Part shown: in pieces, positions 1 to 6,055 of the stretch
How positions within the stretch are numbered: the first letter of the stretch is position 1
Layout: every line of letters starts with the position of its first letter
Origin: a virus
Virus record (IMG/VR): IMGVR_UViG_3300028025_002058
Span: 1-64,000 of that record
Strand: one strand, 5' to 3'
Length of the DNA: 64,000 nucleotides
Position numbers and translations under genes: made by a program
Notes under the pieces: generated by a model
Databases searched by the model: none
What the model was told of the DNA's origin: nothing
Seen by the model: only the letters and a program-made list of their open reading frames with translations

Positions 1-599
1 TTCCACGCACAATGGTTATTGACCCACAAGGTGCTAATGATGAGACAAAACTTTATCTCATTGTCTGGACTTCACACGACGGCTCTGTTGCTGTTCAGGC
101 TGCCGTTACTCCTGTTCGTGTTGTATGCCAAAACACTTTGAATCTTGCTATGCGTAACGCTAAGCAATCATTCAAGATTCGTCATACACAATCTGTTGAA
201 GGTCGAATTCAAGTTGCTCGTGAGACTCTTGGACTTGCCCTTGGATACTTTGATGAATTCGAGAAGGAAGCGCAAGCGCTTTATTCTCAGTCAATTACTG
301 ACGCAGAATTTTCAAAGTTGATTACAACACTTTACCCAAAGCCTGAAAAGGATTCTAAGGGTGCGCTAAAGAAGTGGGAGAATAAGGTTGTGCTACTTGA
401 TGACCTTTATCATAACTCACCAACTAACGCTACAATCAAGGGCACAAAGTGGGGTGCGTTTAACGCTATCACTGAGCGCTTAGATTATTATCGTTCAGGT
501 CGTGGCAATTCTGAATCACTAATGGCTGGTGCTTCAGGCTTTGACCCAATTCTTACCGCAGAGAAAAATAAAATTCTCAAGTTGGTAAAAGCGTTTTAA
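1..599 (+). CDS. DUF932 / phage-plasmid-like protein, 5' truncated by window edge
   Basis: The frame is open to the left edge (residues PRT precede the first visible ATG at 12), so only the C-terminal part is here. Motifs such as MVIDPQGAND, VRVVCQNTLNLA and the TKWGAFNAITERLDYY segment near the end are typical of the DUF932 (TIGR03299) family, common in actinophages and plasmids. Its biochemical role is unknown; the VCQNTLN stretch and a late helical segment are the conserved landmarks. A tRNA-Asp gene follows 42 bases after the stop. Confidence 0.8.
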   Translation, partial: PRTMVIDPQGANDETKLYLIVWTSHDGSVAVQAAVTPVRVVCQNTLNLAMRNAKQSFKIRHTQSVEGRIQVARETLGLALGYFDEFEKEAQALYSQSITDAEFSKLITTLYPKPEKDSKGALKKWENKVVLLDDLYHNSPTNATIKGTKWGAFNAITERLDYYRSGRGNSESLMAGASGFDPILTAEKNKILKLVKAF

Positions 600-641
600 T
601 TAACGCAAAACCTGAGCAAGTTTTAAAACTGCTCACCATTA

Positions 642-715
642 GGTCCATTAGCTCAGTTGGTTAGAGCGCTACCCTGTCACGGTAGAGGTCGACGGTTCAA
701 GTCCGTTATGGATCG
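642..715 (+). tRNA. tRNA-Asp (anticodon GTC)
   Basis: A full cloverleaf can be drawn. Acceptor GGTCCAT (642-648) pairs with ATGGATC (708-714, one G-T). Anticodon stem CTACC/GGTAG encloses loop CTGTCAC with anticodon GTC. The T arm is GACGG-TTCAAGT-CCGTT. The discriminator is G715 and the next bases are CA, so CCA is not encoded as such. It reads GAC/GAT, frequent in the acidic phage proteins. Confidence 0.93.
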
Positions 716-762
716 CATCTTGATATGTGAGACGCCCGCAATACTGAAGGCCAGCTTTTTGT

Positions 763-792
763 GTTACGGATCACAAATTAAATCCCCTGAAA
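763..792 (+). repeat. Bipartite repeat copy 1, upstream of promoter P1
   Basis: GTTACG (763-768), 15 bases, then CCCCTGAAA (784-792). Near-match to the TTTACG-N14/15-TCCCTGAAA element found at 2680 and three times in the putative origin (6074, 6207, 6264). It lies just upstream of the promoter at 796-824. Confidence 0.5.
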
Positions 793-795
793 CCC

Positions 796-831
796 TTGTA
801 AATGTCAGTGGCCAGGTGTACAATACTCGCA
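796..831 (+). promoter_or_regulatory. Promoter P1, leaderless start for the gene at 831
   Basis: TTGTAA (796-801), 17-base spacer, TACAAT (819-824), then six bases to ATG 831. Transcription would begin at or next to the A of ATG, giving a leaderless mRNA, a common arrangement in Actinobacteria. The spacer contains TGTCAGTGG (803-811) seven bases before the -10 box, the element shared with P2-P4. No Shine-Dalgarno sequence precedes ATG 831, which fits. Confidence 0.75.
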
Positions 832-1490
832 TGACAACTTACAATAAGTACACATGGGTATGCACGGGAGACTGTGATGCTTTAATTGAATATACATATA
901 AAGATGGATTTGGATGGCCAAACGGTGTGACGCAACTCACATGCCCATGCAACTCTACATGCACATTATTGTCAGTGGAAGATGTTACAATACCGTATAC
1001 AGATACACCAATTAATGAAACGAAAGGGAATCAAATGGAACAAACAACAACACCTGCAGTTCCTGATACATATAATCCAAATCTATTAGTAACTTATAAA
1101 GTTATTCGTGGATATTCAGATGCAGAGTATCAGACAGATAAGGTTACATCAATTGAATGGGACCTACACAATGCACGTCAGGCACAGAAGACTAATGCCG
1201 TGCTCCAAGGCAAGATTGATGCCGTCAAGGAAATTATCTGCGAAGCATATGCAGATTCACAAGACCAAGACACATTGCGTGAAATTGCTGAAGCGCTATC
1301 AATTGAATTAATTAAGGAAGTTGAGTGGACCGCATCTATCGAAGTTAGCGGAACATATTCATATAACATTCTTGAGAATGAGTATGACTTAGACCTTGAA
1401 TCAGAAATTACAGATGCTATCTTTGCTGAATCAAACAATGGTAACATCGAAATTGGTGACCAAGAAGTTTGTAATGTGAGGGAAGCATAA
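831..1490 (+). CDS. Two-part hypothetical protein: Cys-rich N-terminal module plus acidic C-terminal domain (219 aa)
   Basis: Not recognised as a named family. Residues 1-50 hold a small Cys cluster (VCTGDC, then CPCNSTC) that looks like a zinc-binding module; the remainder is acidic and helical. The frame extends upstream through the tRNA, so the start is set at ATG 831, which sits at the expected transcription start of P1. A second in-frame start at ATG 1035, with CGAAAGG at 1021-1027 and its own promoter (970-991), would give a 151-residue form lacking the Cys module. It overlaps the next gene by one base (TAATG). Confidence 0.7.
   Translation: MTTYNKYTWVCTGDCDALIEYTYKDGFGWPNGVTQLTCPCNSTCTLLSVEDVTIPYTDTPINETKGNQMEQTTTPAVPDTYNPNLLVTYKVIRGYSDAEYQTDKVTSIEWDLHNARQAQKTNAVLQGKIDAVKEIICEAYADSQDQDTLREIAEALSIELIKEVEWTASIEVSGTYSYNILENEYDLDLESEITDAIFAESNNGNIEIGDQEVCNVREA
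970..991 (+). promoter_or_regulatory. Promoter P2 inside the gene at 831
   Basis: TGTCAGTGG (970-978), 7 bases, TACAAT (986-991). Same element and spacing as P1, P3 and P4. It lies inside coding sequence but directly ahead of an SD (CGAAAGG 1021-1027) and in-frame ATG 1035, so it probably drives the short form and the downstream genes. Confidence 0.65.
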
Positions 1491-1702
1491 TGTATTTTGA
1501 GTTGACTGCTCCTGATAGGCTCTCTATGGAGAGGGCCTATTGGGATGCACAGATGATAGGGCTTGACCCACAGGCAATGGCACCATTGACTTTCAACATT
1601 GGAACTGGTAGCATTGAGAAGGTAAGTCGCATTCGAGATAAGTATAATCTAATAGAAAGTTATACATCAGACTACGAACCGACTGGATATACAGGGAGAT
1701 AA
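1490..1702 (+). CDS. Small hypothetical protein (70 aa)
   Basis: Start ATG overlaps the previous stop (TAATG), suggesting translational coupling. The N-terminal half is helical (RLSMERAYWDAQMIGLDP); the C-terminus is Tyr/Gly rich. No catalytic motif or membrane segment is visible. Function unknown; its packing in a chain of small overlapping genes supports that it is coding. Confidence 0.65.
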   Translation: MYFELTAPDRLSMERAYWDAQMIGLDPQAMAPLTFNIGTGSIEKVSRIRDKYNLIESYTSDYEPTGYTGR

Positions 1703-1703
1703 A

Positions 1704-1859
1704 ATGGATTACCAAGATGGTTTTGAAGACGGCGTCAAATTTGCCCGTGAAGTTATTGTAAATAACATTCGCTTATGGGCAGAAACATCTGAGGATGGTT
1801 CAGCGTATGATGATATTGCTGACCGCCTAGAGTTTGGAACCGTTGACTATGACCTCTGA
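1704..1859 (+). CDS. Small acidic hypothetical protein (51 aa)
   Basis: ATG 1704 follows GGGAG with 4 bases between; stop TGA 1857-1859. The protein begins MDYQDGFEDGVKFAREV and ends in an acidic tail. The N-terminal amphipathic helix pattern is common in small phage proteins, but no family is recognised. It overlaps the start of the next gene at 1849. Confidence 0.65.
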   Translation: MDYQDGFEDGVKFAREVIVNNIRLWAETSEDGSAYDDIADRLEFGTVDYDL

Positions 1860-2058
1860 GGATCTAACTCGCTGGATTGGCTGCGATCAATGCAGTACAG
1901 CTCAGGCTATGTATCTAATTAAACTAGTAGAAGGTGAGTTATTCTTTTGTGGCCACCACTACAATAAAAACAAGGATGCCCTTGACAAAGTCTCATTCGA
2001 GATGATAGAATTAAATAAAAAAGAAGAAGCACCACAACTAACAGAAATGGCGGAATAA
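1849..2058 (+). CDS. DUF7455-like zinc-binding protein (69 aa)
   Basis: The pattern CDQC-(about 17)-ELFFCGHHYNKN matches the actinobacterial DUF7455 family: two Cys pairs/His on a small zinc fold, found in actinobacteria and their phages. Role unknown. Start chosen at ATG 1849, overlapping the previous gene by 11 bases; a TTG at 1834 would add five residues. The C-terminus is Glu/Lys rich. Confidence 0.7.
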   Translation: MTSEDLTRWIGCDQCSTAQAMYLIKLVEGELFFCGHHYNKNKDALDKVSFEMIELNKKEEAPQLTEMAE

Positions 2059-2059
2059 A

Positions 2060-2464
2060 ATGGGAGACAGAGCAAACTTTGGATTCGTCCAACCTAACGG
2101 AAATACAATTGTCCTATACGGGCACTGGTCTGGACATAACATGCTTGCTAATTTAGCAGAGGCAGTATTTAAAGCACGTCCTCGCTGGAATGACACATCA
2201 TATGCAACACGCATTACAATCAGTCAAATGATTGGTGATGACTGGAATTCTGAAACTGGATGGGGCCTGCATGTAAATGAGATTGGCGATAACGAGCACA
2301 AGATTGCTATCGTTGATTTTAATCAACAGACATTCAGTCTTCATGAAGAGGCGCCACGTAATGACTTAGACAACAAAGTAAATGGGATGAGCAATGAAGC
2401 AATCTTCACCATGGACCTCAGCAACTTTGTTGAAAAGTACGCAGACGTGACTATCTCAATTTAG
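2060..2464 (+). CDS. Conserved phage hypothetical protein, MGDRANFGF type (134 aa)
   Basis: Starts one base after the previous stop. The N-terminus MGDRANFGFVQPNGNTIVLY followed by GHWSGHN is a recurrent actinophage protein family of unknown function. The C-terminal half is acidic with a Trp-rich beta-like centre. No signal peptide or catalytic motif. It is the last gene before the structured intergenic region at 2465-2810. Confidence 0.75.
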   Translation: MGDRANFGFVQPNGNTIVLYGHWSGHNMLANLAEAVFKARPRWNDTSYATRITISQMIGDDWNSETGWGLHVNEIGDNEHKIAIVDFNQQTFSLHEEAPRNDLDNKVNGMSNEAIFTMDLSNFVEKYADVTISI

Positions 2465-2476
2465 TTAACTAAGATA

Positions 2477-2485
2477 TGCTATAAT
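2477..2485 (+). promoter_or_regulatory. Extended -10 promoter for the 2492-2642 RNA
   Basis: TGC-TATAAT (2477-2485) is an extended -10 element; no convincing -35 is seen. Expected transcription start is about 2492, just before the hairpin at 2493-2508. The same TGCTATAAT string recurs elsewhere (reverse strand near 10530, 22390 and 63709). Confidence 0.5.
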
Positions 2486-2492
2486 AGTGATT

Positions 2493-2512
2493 AGGTCCTA
2501 GCGGACCTTTTT
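2493..2512 (+). terminator. Hairpin with T-run after the gene ending at 2464
   Basis: AGGTCC (2493-2498), TAGC loop, GGACCT (2503-2508), then TTTT. It can terminate transcription of the 2060 gene or form the 5' hairpin of the RNA starting near 2492. Confidence 0.55.
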
Positions 2513-2615
2513 ACTAGAAGTAGGGTGCGGCTACCAGGGGTTCCCCCAAGTCGTTAAATAAAGCAGCGTATACTAAATTCCTTTCGTTCTGCTAGCAGCC
2601 TTACTTATCTTAAGA

Positions 2616-2642
2616 TCCTTCAGCTTAGCTGGGGGATTTTTT
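2616..2642 (+). terminator. Intrinsic terminator of the small RNA
   Basis: TCCTTCAGC (2616-2624) pairs with GCTGGGGGA (2628-2636) through nine pairs including G-T wobbles, loop TTA, followed by six T (2637-2642). Confidence 0.7.
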
Positions 2643-2679
2643 GTTTGGCCCGCAAAAGACGTGAGGGTATCATATGTTA

Positions 2680-2715
2680 TTTACGGGTGTCAATATATAT
2701 CCCTGGAAATTCCAG
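2680..2715 (+). repeat. Bipartite repeat copy 2, upstream of promoter P3
   Basis: TTTACG (2680-2685), 14 bases, then TCCCTGGAAATTCCAG (2700-2715); the second half contains the palindrome CTGGAAATTCCAG. Same element as copies at 763 and in the 6.1-6.3 kb origin region. Confidence 0.55.
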
Positions 2716-2763
2716 TATTTGAGATCAATGTGGTGTAGAACACACCCATATTGCATAGACAAA

Positions 2764-2785
2764 TGTCAGTGGTCTAATATATAAT
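2764..2785 (+). promoter_or_regulatory. Promoter P3 for the gene at 2811
   Basis: TGTCAGTGG (2764-2772), 7 bases, TATAAT (2780-2785); start expected near 2792. SD CGAAAGG at 2797-2803 and ATG 2811 follow. No standard -35 hexamer sits 17 bases upstream. Confidence 0.75.
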
Positions 2786-2810
2786 TGGGTTATTAGCGAA
2801 AGGAAATAAA

Positions 2811-3587
2811 ATGCCAAATTGGTGTTATAACACGTTAACTATCCAAGGACCTAAGTCTGAGGTAGATATGATTAAGGATAGACTTAATAAGCCTTTTACA
2901 TTAGCACAAGAGACTTATGGTATGGGTGATATCTCTTCTATGGGTTTCCCCACCAAAATTAAAGAAGTAACTTATTCTAATCCTGTCTTTGCTTTCTTTA
3001 ATATCCACTCATATAAAGATGAAGGGATTACTGATGAGGAATATGCTTGCCAACCTAATCGTGGAGATATAGATATTCAAAATGACCCTGATTGGTTCCG
3101 CAAATCTGTTGAGTTTGCTAAGACTCAAAAGGACTGGTATTCGTGGAACAATTCTAATTGGGGAACTAAATGGGATGTTGCCGTATCAGATGATGACAAG
3201 TATCCAAATACAGAACTAATTGAATATAAGTCAGAAGGTGATGATAACTGGGTTATTTATAAGTATGAGACTGCATGGTCACCTGCTGTAACTATCTTAA
3301 CTAAACTAAGTAATCTTGTTCCTAACTGCCTGCTTACATTAGAGTATGAGGAAGAAACAGGCTGGGGTGGGGAATATGAGATTGTCCGTGGTGAAGTAAA
3401 GGAGATTCTTTCATATGAGAATCGTTGCTATGCTTGCCAATCTTTTGATTGTGTTGAGTATTGTGAAGATGACTGTGGAGAATTCTGCTCTGAATGTAAT
3501 GAGGGTTCTTGGCAAGATGAAGAGGCTATGGCAAAATGTCAGACCCACATGGTATTATTGGAAAATACAGAAAAGGCGGAGGTATAA
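2811..3587 (+). CDS. YubB/DUF1281-like ferredoxin-fold protein (258 aa)
   Basis: Opens with MPNWCYNTLTIQGP, the hallmark of the DUF1281/YubB ferredoxin-like family found on phages and plasmids. Biochemical function is not established. The C-terminal 50 residues hold a Cys-rich block (CYACQSFDC, YCEDDCGEFCSEC), probably a zinc module added to the core. Strong SD (CGAAAGG) and promoter P3 precede it. It overlaps the next gene by one base (TAATG). Confidence 0.75.
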   Translation: MPNWCYNTLTIQGPKSEVDMIKDRLNKPFTLAQETYGMGDISSMGFPTKIKEVTYSNPVFAFFNIHSYKDEGITDEEYACQPNRGDIDIQNDPDWFRKSVEFAKTQKDWYSWNNSNWGTKWDVAVSDDDKYPNTELIEYKSEGDDNWVIYKYETAWSPAVTILTKLSNLVPNCLLTLEYEEETGWGGEYEIVRGEVKEILSYENRCYACQSFDCVEYCEDDCGEFCSECNEGSWQDEEAMAKCQTHMVLLENTEKAEV

Positions 3588-3805
3588 TGTCTAGTTTTCT
3601 AGAAGATGTAAATCAAATGGTAATTGACGCTGTATATCAAGATATAGCAGAGCAATTGCTAGATGACTGGATTAACAATAATCTTGACGAGGGTCAATAT
3701 TATGCAGATAAACAATTTGCTGAAATGTCAGGAGATAAGTTTATCTATGATGAGTTTAATAAATTCTATAATCTAAAAGAGGGAGATGAGGATTACCTAT
3801 GTTAG
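3587..3805 (+). CDS. Small acidic hypothetical protein (72 aa)
   Basis: Start ATG 3587 overlaps the previous stop; SD GGCGGAG precedes. Acidic and helical (VNQMVIDAVYQDIAEQLLDDW), with no Cys cluster except the last residue and no membrane segment. Overlaps the next gene by seven bases. Not recognised. Confidence 0.6.
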   Translation: MSSFLEDVNQMVIDAVYQDIAEQLLDDWINNNLDEGQYYADKQFAEMSGDKFIYDEFNKFYNLKEGDEDYLC

Positions 3806-3984
3806 GATATGACTTAGAAGCTTTGAATAGAATGATTAATGCTATACATGATGTTAAGTTATTCTATCTTCGATCCCCGTCCGATTTAATGAACAAGGAC
3901 CCTTTAATTAAAGATTTAGAGGACGCAGTTAGTTTCTTACAGGGCCTATGGGCAGAAGGGTATTTTGATGGCTACGAAGACTAG
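3799..3984 (+). CDS. Small hypothetical protein (61 aa)
   Basis: ATG 3799 lies within the end of the previous gene after GGGAGATGAGG. Helical, begins MLGYDLEALNRMINAIHDV. No recognised domain. Overlaps the following gene, consistent with a coupled small-gene chain. Confidence 0.55.
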   Translation: MLGYDLEALNRMINAIHDVKLFYLRSPSDLMNKDPLIKDLEDAVSFLQGLWAEGYFDGYED

Positions 3985-4159
3985 TAGATTTCTAGAGTAC
4001 ATGAAACTTCATTTAATTAGTCTTAACCAGGACATGGAGAAAGACTTGAATGTTGAATCTAAGATAAACATCCAGGGACAAATTATGGCAACAGAACATT
4101 TATTGTCAGTGGCAACTGATATAATGAATAACTCTAACGAAAGGTATAATAATGATTGA
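3968..4159 (+). CDS. Small helical hypothetical protein (63 aa)
   Basis: ATG 3968 chosen; a TTG one codon upstream is also possible. Entirely helical, Met-rich (SRFLEYMKLHLISLNQDMEK). No known family. Promoter P4 lies inside its 3' part (4104-4125). Confidence 0.55.
   Translation: MATKTSRFLEYMKLHLISLNQDMEKDLNVESKINIQGQIMATEHLLSVATDIMNNSNERYNND
4104..4125 (+). promoter_or_regulatory. Promoter P4 for the gene at 4152
   Basis: TGTCAGTGG (4104-4112), 7 bases, TATAAT (4120-4125). SD CGAAAGG at 4138-4144, ATG 4152. It sits inside the 3' end of the preceding gene, as P2 does. Confidence 0.7.
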
Positions 4160-4430
4160 AACTGCAGAGGCTCTACCAGAGAGCATTCAACGTGCCGTCG
4201 ACCTTGGAATATCAGGCATTGACATTATGCACGGGGAACTAAAGATAATGATGTTGGTTGCTGAGCAAGAACTTGCAAATGCACAGGCCATTGAAGATGA
4301 GACCGAAGAGGCAATGGATTCAATGGAACGCAAATACTGGGAAGGTCAACTTGACGCCCTAGTAGAACTATACAGACTAACTTATGATATCTCATTTGCG
4401 ATTGGAGCACGTAATGAAGCCAGCAGATAA
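4152..4430 (+). CDS. Acidic helical hypothetical protein (92 aa)
   Basis: ATG 4152 with SD CGAAAGG eight bases upstream. Acidic, predicted nearly all helix, with heptad-like LV/AE spacing in the middle that could form a coiled coil. No family recognised. Overlaps the next gene by 17 bases. Confidence 0.6.
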   Translation: MIETAEALPESIQRAVDLGISGIDIMHGELKIMMLVAEQELANAQAIEDETEEAMDSMERKYWEGQLDALVELYRLTYDISFAIGARNEASR

Positions 4431-4731
4431 AGATAAACTAAACGAATGTTTAAAGATTCTTGACACCACCGACCTTGGTCTATCCATGGTATGGCTGTGG
4501 ACATGGTCCACAATCAAGAACTTCATGGAAGACGAGACCTTCATTATGAAGTGTACAGAGGATAAGATGTGGGACCACCTGTGCGAGGCTGTGGAGGCGG
4601 GCCACGGGTTTTCCCTGGAATATGGTGCAGAACAACACCATGACGACGTTATGGAATGGATGTTAAATCGAGACTACATGGTAGACTCCATGTTCGAAGA
4701 AGAGGAAGAGGACGAGGATGAAGATGAGTGA
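4414..4731 (+). CDS. Hypothetical protein with extreme acidic tail (105 aa)
   Basis: ATG 4414 begins MKPADKDKLNECLK. The protein ends in an uninterrupted Glu/Asp tail of about 14 residues (EEEEEDEDEDE), reminiscent of tails that mimic DNA charge or bind basic partners; that is inference. The N-terminal half is helical and Trp-rich. Stop overlaps the next start. Confidence 0.6.
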   Translation: MKPADKDKLNECLKILDTTDLGLSMVWLWTWSTIKNFMEDETFIMKCTEDKMWDHLCEAVEAGHGFSLEYGAEQHHDDVMEWMLNRDYMVDSMFEEEEEDEDEDE

Positions 4732-4870
4732 TCAATACATAGACGACGTACTTAACCGTGCCCAAAAGCTTTTGTGGGGCGGATCTGAAACTGAGAACAT
4801 CGAAGCACATAATATGATTGCTAAACTAATTAAAGATCGTATGTCTGAGAAGGAGGGAACAAATGAGTAA
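4724..4870 (+). CDS. Small hypothetical protein (48 aa)
   Basis: ATG 4724 to TAA 4868-4870. Begins MSDQYIDDVLNRAQKLLWGG and is helical. It overlaps the neighbours on both sides by eight bases; AAGGAGG at 4851-4857 inside its 3' end serves as SD for the next gene. Function unknown. Confidence 0.6.
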   Translation: MSDQYIDDVLNRAQKLLWGGSETENIEAHNMIAKLIKDRMSEKEGTNE

Positions 4871-5099
4871 TTATGAGCCAAGCTTAGAAATCCTGGAAGT
4901 TAACTACTCATGTTCACCTGGAGGCATAGACACATTTGAGGTATATGATAAAGGGGACAATGCGGGCATAATGGACATTCCAATATATGAGACAGAGTCC
5001 TTGACAGAAGCAGTTCAATATTGTTATAATCTAGGTAAGGACTTTATTGTCCGTACATATGCGGAATGGGAAATGAGGGAACTACTTGCCGATCTATAG
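4863..5099 (+). CDS. Hypothetical protein (78 aa)
   Basis: ATG 4863 follows AAGGAGGGAAC, an excellent SD. Mixed alpha/beta, begins MSNYEPSLEILEVNYSC. No recognised motif. Overlaps the next gene by 14 bases. Confidence 0.6.
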   Translation: MSNYEPSLEILEVNYSCSPGGIDTFEVYDKGDNAGIMDIPIYETESLTEAVQYCYNLGKDFIVRTYAEWEMRELLADL

Positions 5100-5286
5100 A
5101 GTATTTGGTACCAAGTATACAAACTATTACACCATTGTTTCCGCTGCCGACGAATATGAAGCAGCAGAGCTTGCAAATTCTCGTCCATCAATTGATTGGA
5201 ATGAAATTCCAACAGATGATGAGATTGAGGCTACAGATGTATTTTTAGATGAAGATACATCAGAAGATCTACAATTTAATATATAG
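5086..5286 (+). CDS. Small phage hypothetical protein, MPIYRVFGT type (66 aa), TTG start
   Basis: Begins with TTG at 5086 preceded by GAGGGA; the resulting MPIYRVFGTKYTNYYTIV start resembles a family of small phage proteins with a beta strand then a helix (SAADEYEAAELA). No in-frame ATG gives a sensible N-terminus. Acidic C-terminus. Function unknown. Confidence 0.6.
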   Translation: MPIYRVFGTKYTNYYTIVSAADEYEAAELANSRPSIDWNEIPTDDEIEATDVFLDEDTSEDLQFNI

Positions 5287-5296
5287 GCGGAGGCTA

Positions 5297-5325
5297 TTTA
5301 CAGAATTGTAAATAGTTGATATAAT
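5297..5325 (+). promoter_or_regulatory. Sigma-70-type promoter for the gene at 5357
   Basis: TTTACA (5297-5302), 17-base spacer, TATAAT (5320-5325). Start expected near 5332; SD CGAAAGG at 5341-5347. It lacks the TGTCAGTGG element of P1-P4. Confidence 0.8.
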
Positions 5326-5356
5326 AAATAAAACATCTCTCGAAAGGGGAAAACAA

Positions 5357-5503
5357 ATGGCAACAAAGCGTGAATATCTAAAGTCTAAGGGGATCACAGT
5401 CGGAGCCCGTGGTCGTTTCTCATCAGCAGCAAAGCAAGCTCTCCAGGAAGCAACATCCAATGGAATGACGTTTGAGGCGGAGAAGCCAACCCCAAAGAAG
5501 TAA
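5357..5503 (+). CDS. Mini-protein resembling the Lsr2 C-terminal DNA-binding domain (48 aa)
   Basis: ATG 5357, stop TAA 5501-5503. The sequence REYLKSKGITVGARGRFSS followed by AAKQALQEA follows the Lsr2 C-terminal layout: a helix, a short strand, the RGR minor-groove hook, then a second helix with Ala/Leu spacing. Lsr2 is the actinobacterial AT-rich-DNA silencer. This protein has the DNA-binding half only and no oligomerisation domain, so it could compete with host Lsr2 or bind phage DNA. It has its own consensus promoter and a hairpin downstream, so it is a single-gene unit. Confidence 0.65.
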   Translation: MATKREYLKSKGITVGARGRFSSAAKQALQEATSNGMTFEAEKPTPKK

Positions 5504-5515
5504 TTAAACATACAT

Positions 5516-5543
5516 GAGGGGACTGGCGCATGTCGGTCCCCTC
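5516..5543 (+). terminator. Stem-loop after the Lsr2-like gene
   Basis: GAGGGGAC (5516-5523) pairs with GTCCCCTC (5536-5543), 8 bp, 12-base loop. No T-run follows, so it may be a weak terminator or an operator; it overlaps the P5 element. Confidence 0.45.
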
Positions 5544-5552
5544 TGCTATAAT
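5531..5552 (+). promoter_or_regulatory. Promoter P5 (degenerate copy) for the gene at 5573
   Basis: TGTCGGTCC (5531-5539), 7 bases, TATAAT (5547-5552), with TGC directly before the -10. Matches the TGTCAGTGG element at six of nine positions with the same spacing. SD CGAAAGG at 5560-5566, ATG 5573. Confidence 0.55.
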
Positions 5553-5572
5553 CTTAAGACGAAAGGCGGACT

Positions 5573-5989
5573 ATGAAAAACAAAGAACAGCAAATCGGAG
5601 AACTTCTGGCTAACTCAGTAGAAGACCACTTCTTCAACCCTGCCGCTCTAGGGCGGTATCTAGCAGAACAACCTACCTACACCATAGACCGTGTCATCGA
5701 AGTAGTCGCATGGATTATTGAGAAGCAGGCACGGCGCTATGAGCGAGAAGTAGAAAACGGCGGAATGGTATCAGAAGGTCTTGCTATAGCACATAAGTTA
5801 GATTTAGTTATAGATAAGATTAAAGATAAGAATACATTCCAACACGTCAAACTCCCAATAACGGGGGAGGAGCGGAAACAATTCATTAATCAAATCCCTA
5901 ATCCCAAAGAACAATCATATAGATACTCCTACTTGAATGAAACAGATACTCGTGGAGATAAAGTATATATAGAGCATCCATTCATTTAA
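5573..5989 (+). CDS. Hypothetical protein (138 aa), last rightward gene
   Basis: Strong SD CGAAAGGCGG and promoter P5 precede ATG 5573. The N-terminal 90 residues are helical (IGELLANSVEDHFFNPAALGRY); the C-terminus is charged and Tyr-rich. Not recognised. Because it directly abuts the putative origin (DnaA boxes begin 21 bases after the stop), a role in replication control is possible but only by position. Confidence 0.6.
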   Translation: MKNKEQQIGELLANSVEDHFFNPAALGRYLAEQPTYTIDRVIEVVAWIIEKQARRYEREVENGGMVSEGLAIAHKLDLVIDKIKDKNTFQHVKLPITGEERKQFINQIPNPKEQSYRYSYLNETDTRGDKVYIEHPFI

Positions 5990-6009
5990 ACATACATCCC
6001 TAGCCCAAA

Positions 6010-6053
6010 TTATCCACAGTCTTATCCACAGGCTGTGGATTTTTTGTGGAAAA
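6010..6053. other. DnaA-box cluster
   Basis: Two perfect TTATCCACA boxes (6010-6018 and 6022-6030, 12-base phase) are followed by inverted near-matches TGTGGATTT (6034-6042) and TGTGGAAAA (6045-6053). ATCCACA-GGC-TGTGGAT forms a palindrome. Confidence 0.6.
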
Positions 6054-6055
6054 AA

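Larger units (their letters stand above)
2492..2642 (+). ncRNA. Candidate structured small RNA, about 150 nt
   Basis: No ORF covers this stretch. It is bounded by an extended -10 promoter and an intrinsic terminator. Visible folding: 5' hairpin AGGTCC/GGACCT; a long-range stem AAGTAGG (from 2518) with CCTTACTT (2599-2606), extended by GCTA/TAGC; inner GGGG/CCCC and GCAG/CTGC hairpins. It does not resemble tRNA, tmRNA, RNase P or 6S RNA by eye. Alternatively it is only an untranslated leader region. Confidence 0.45.

Noticed and set aside
657-830. 5' extension of the 831 gene through the tRNA-Asp
   Set aside because: The extra codons lie in the tRNA and leader; ATG 831 sits at the promoter start.
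3580-3590. TATAAT at 3582 as a promoter
   Set aside because: Overlaps the stop/start junction with no upstream element.
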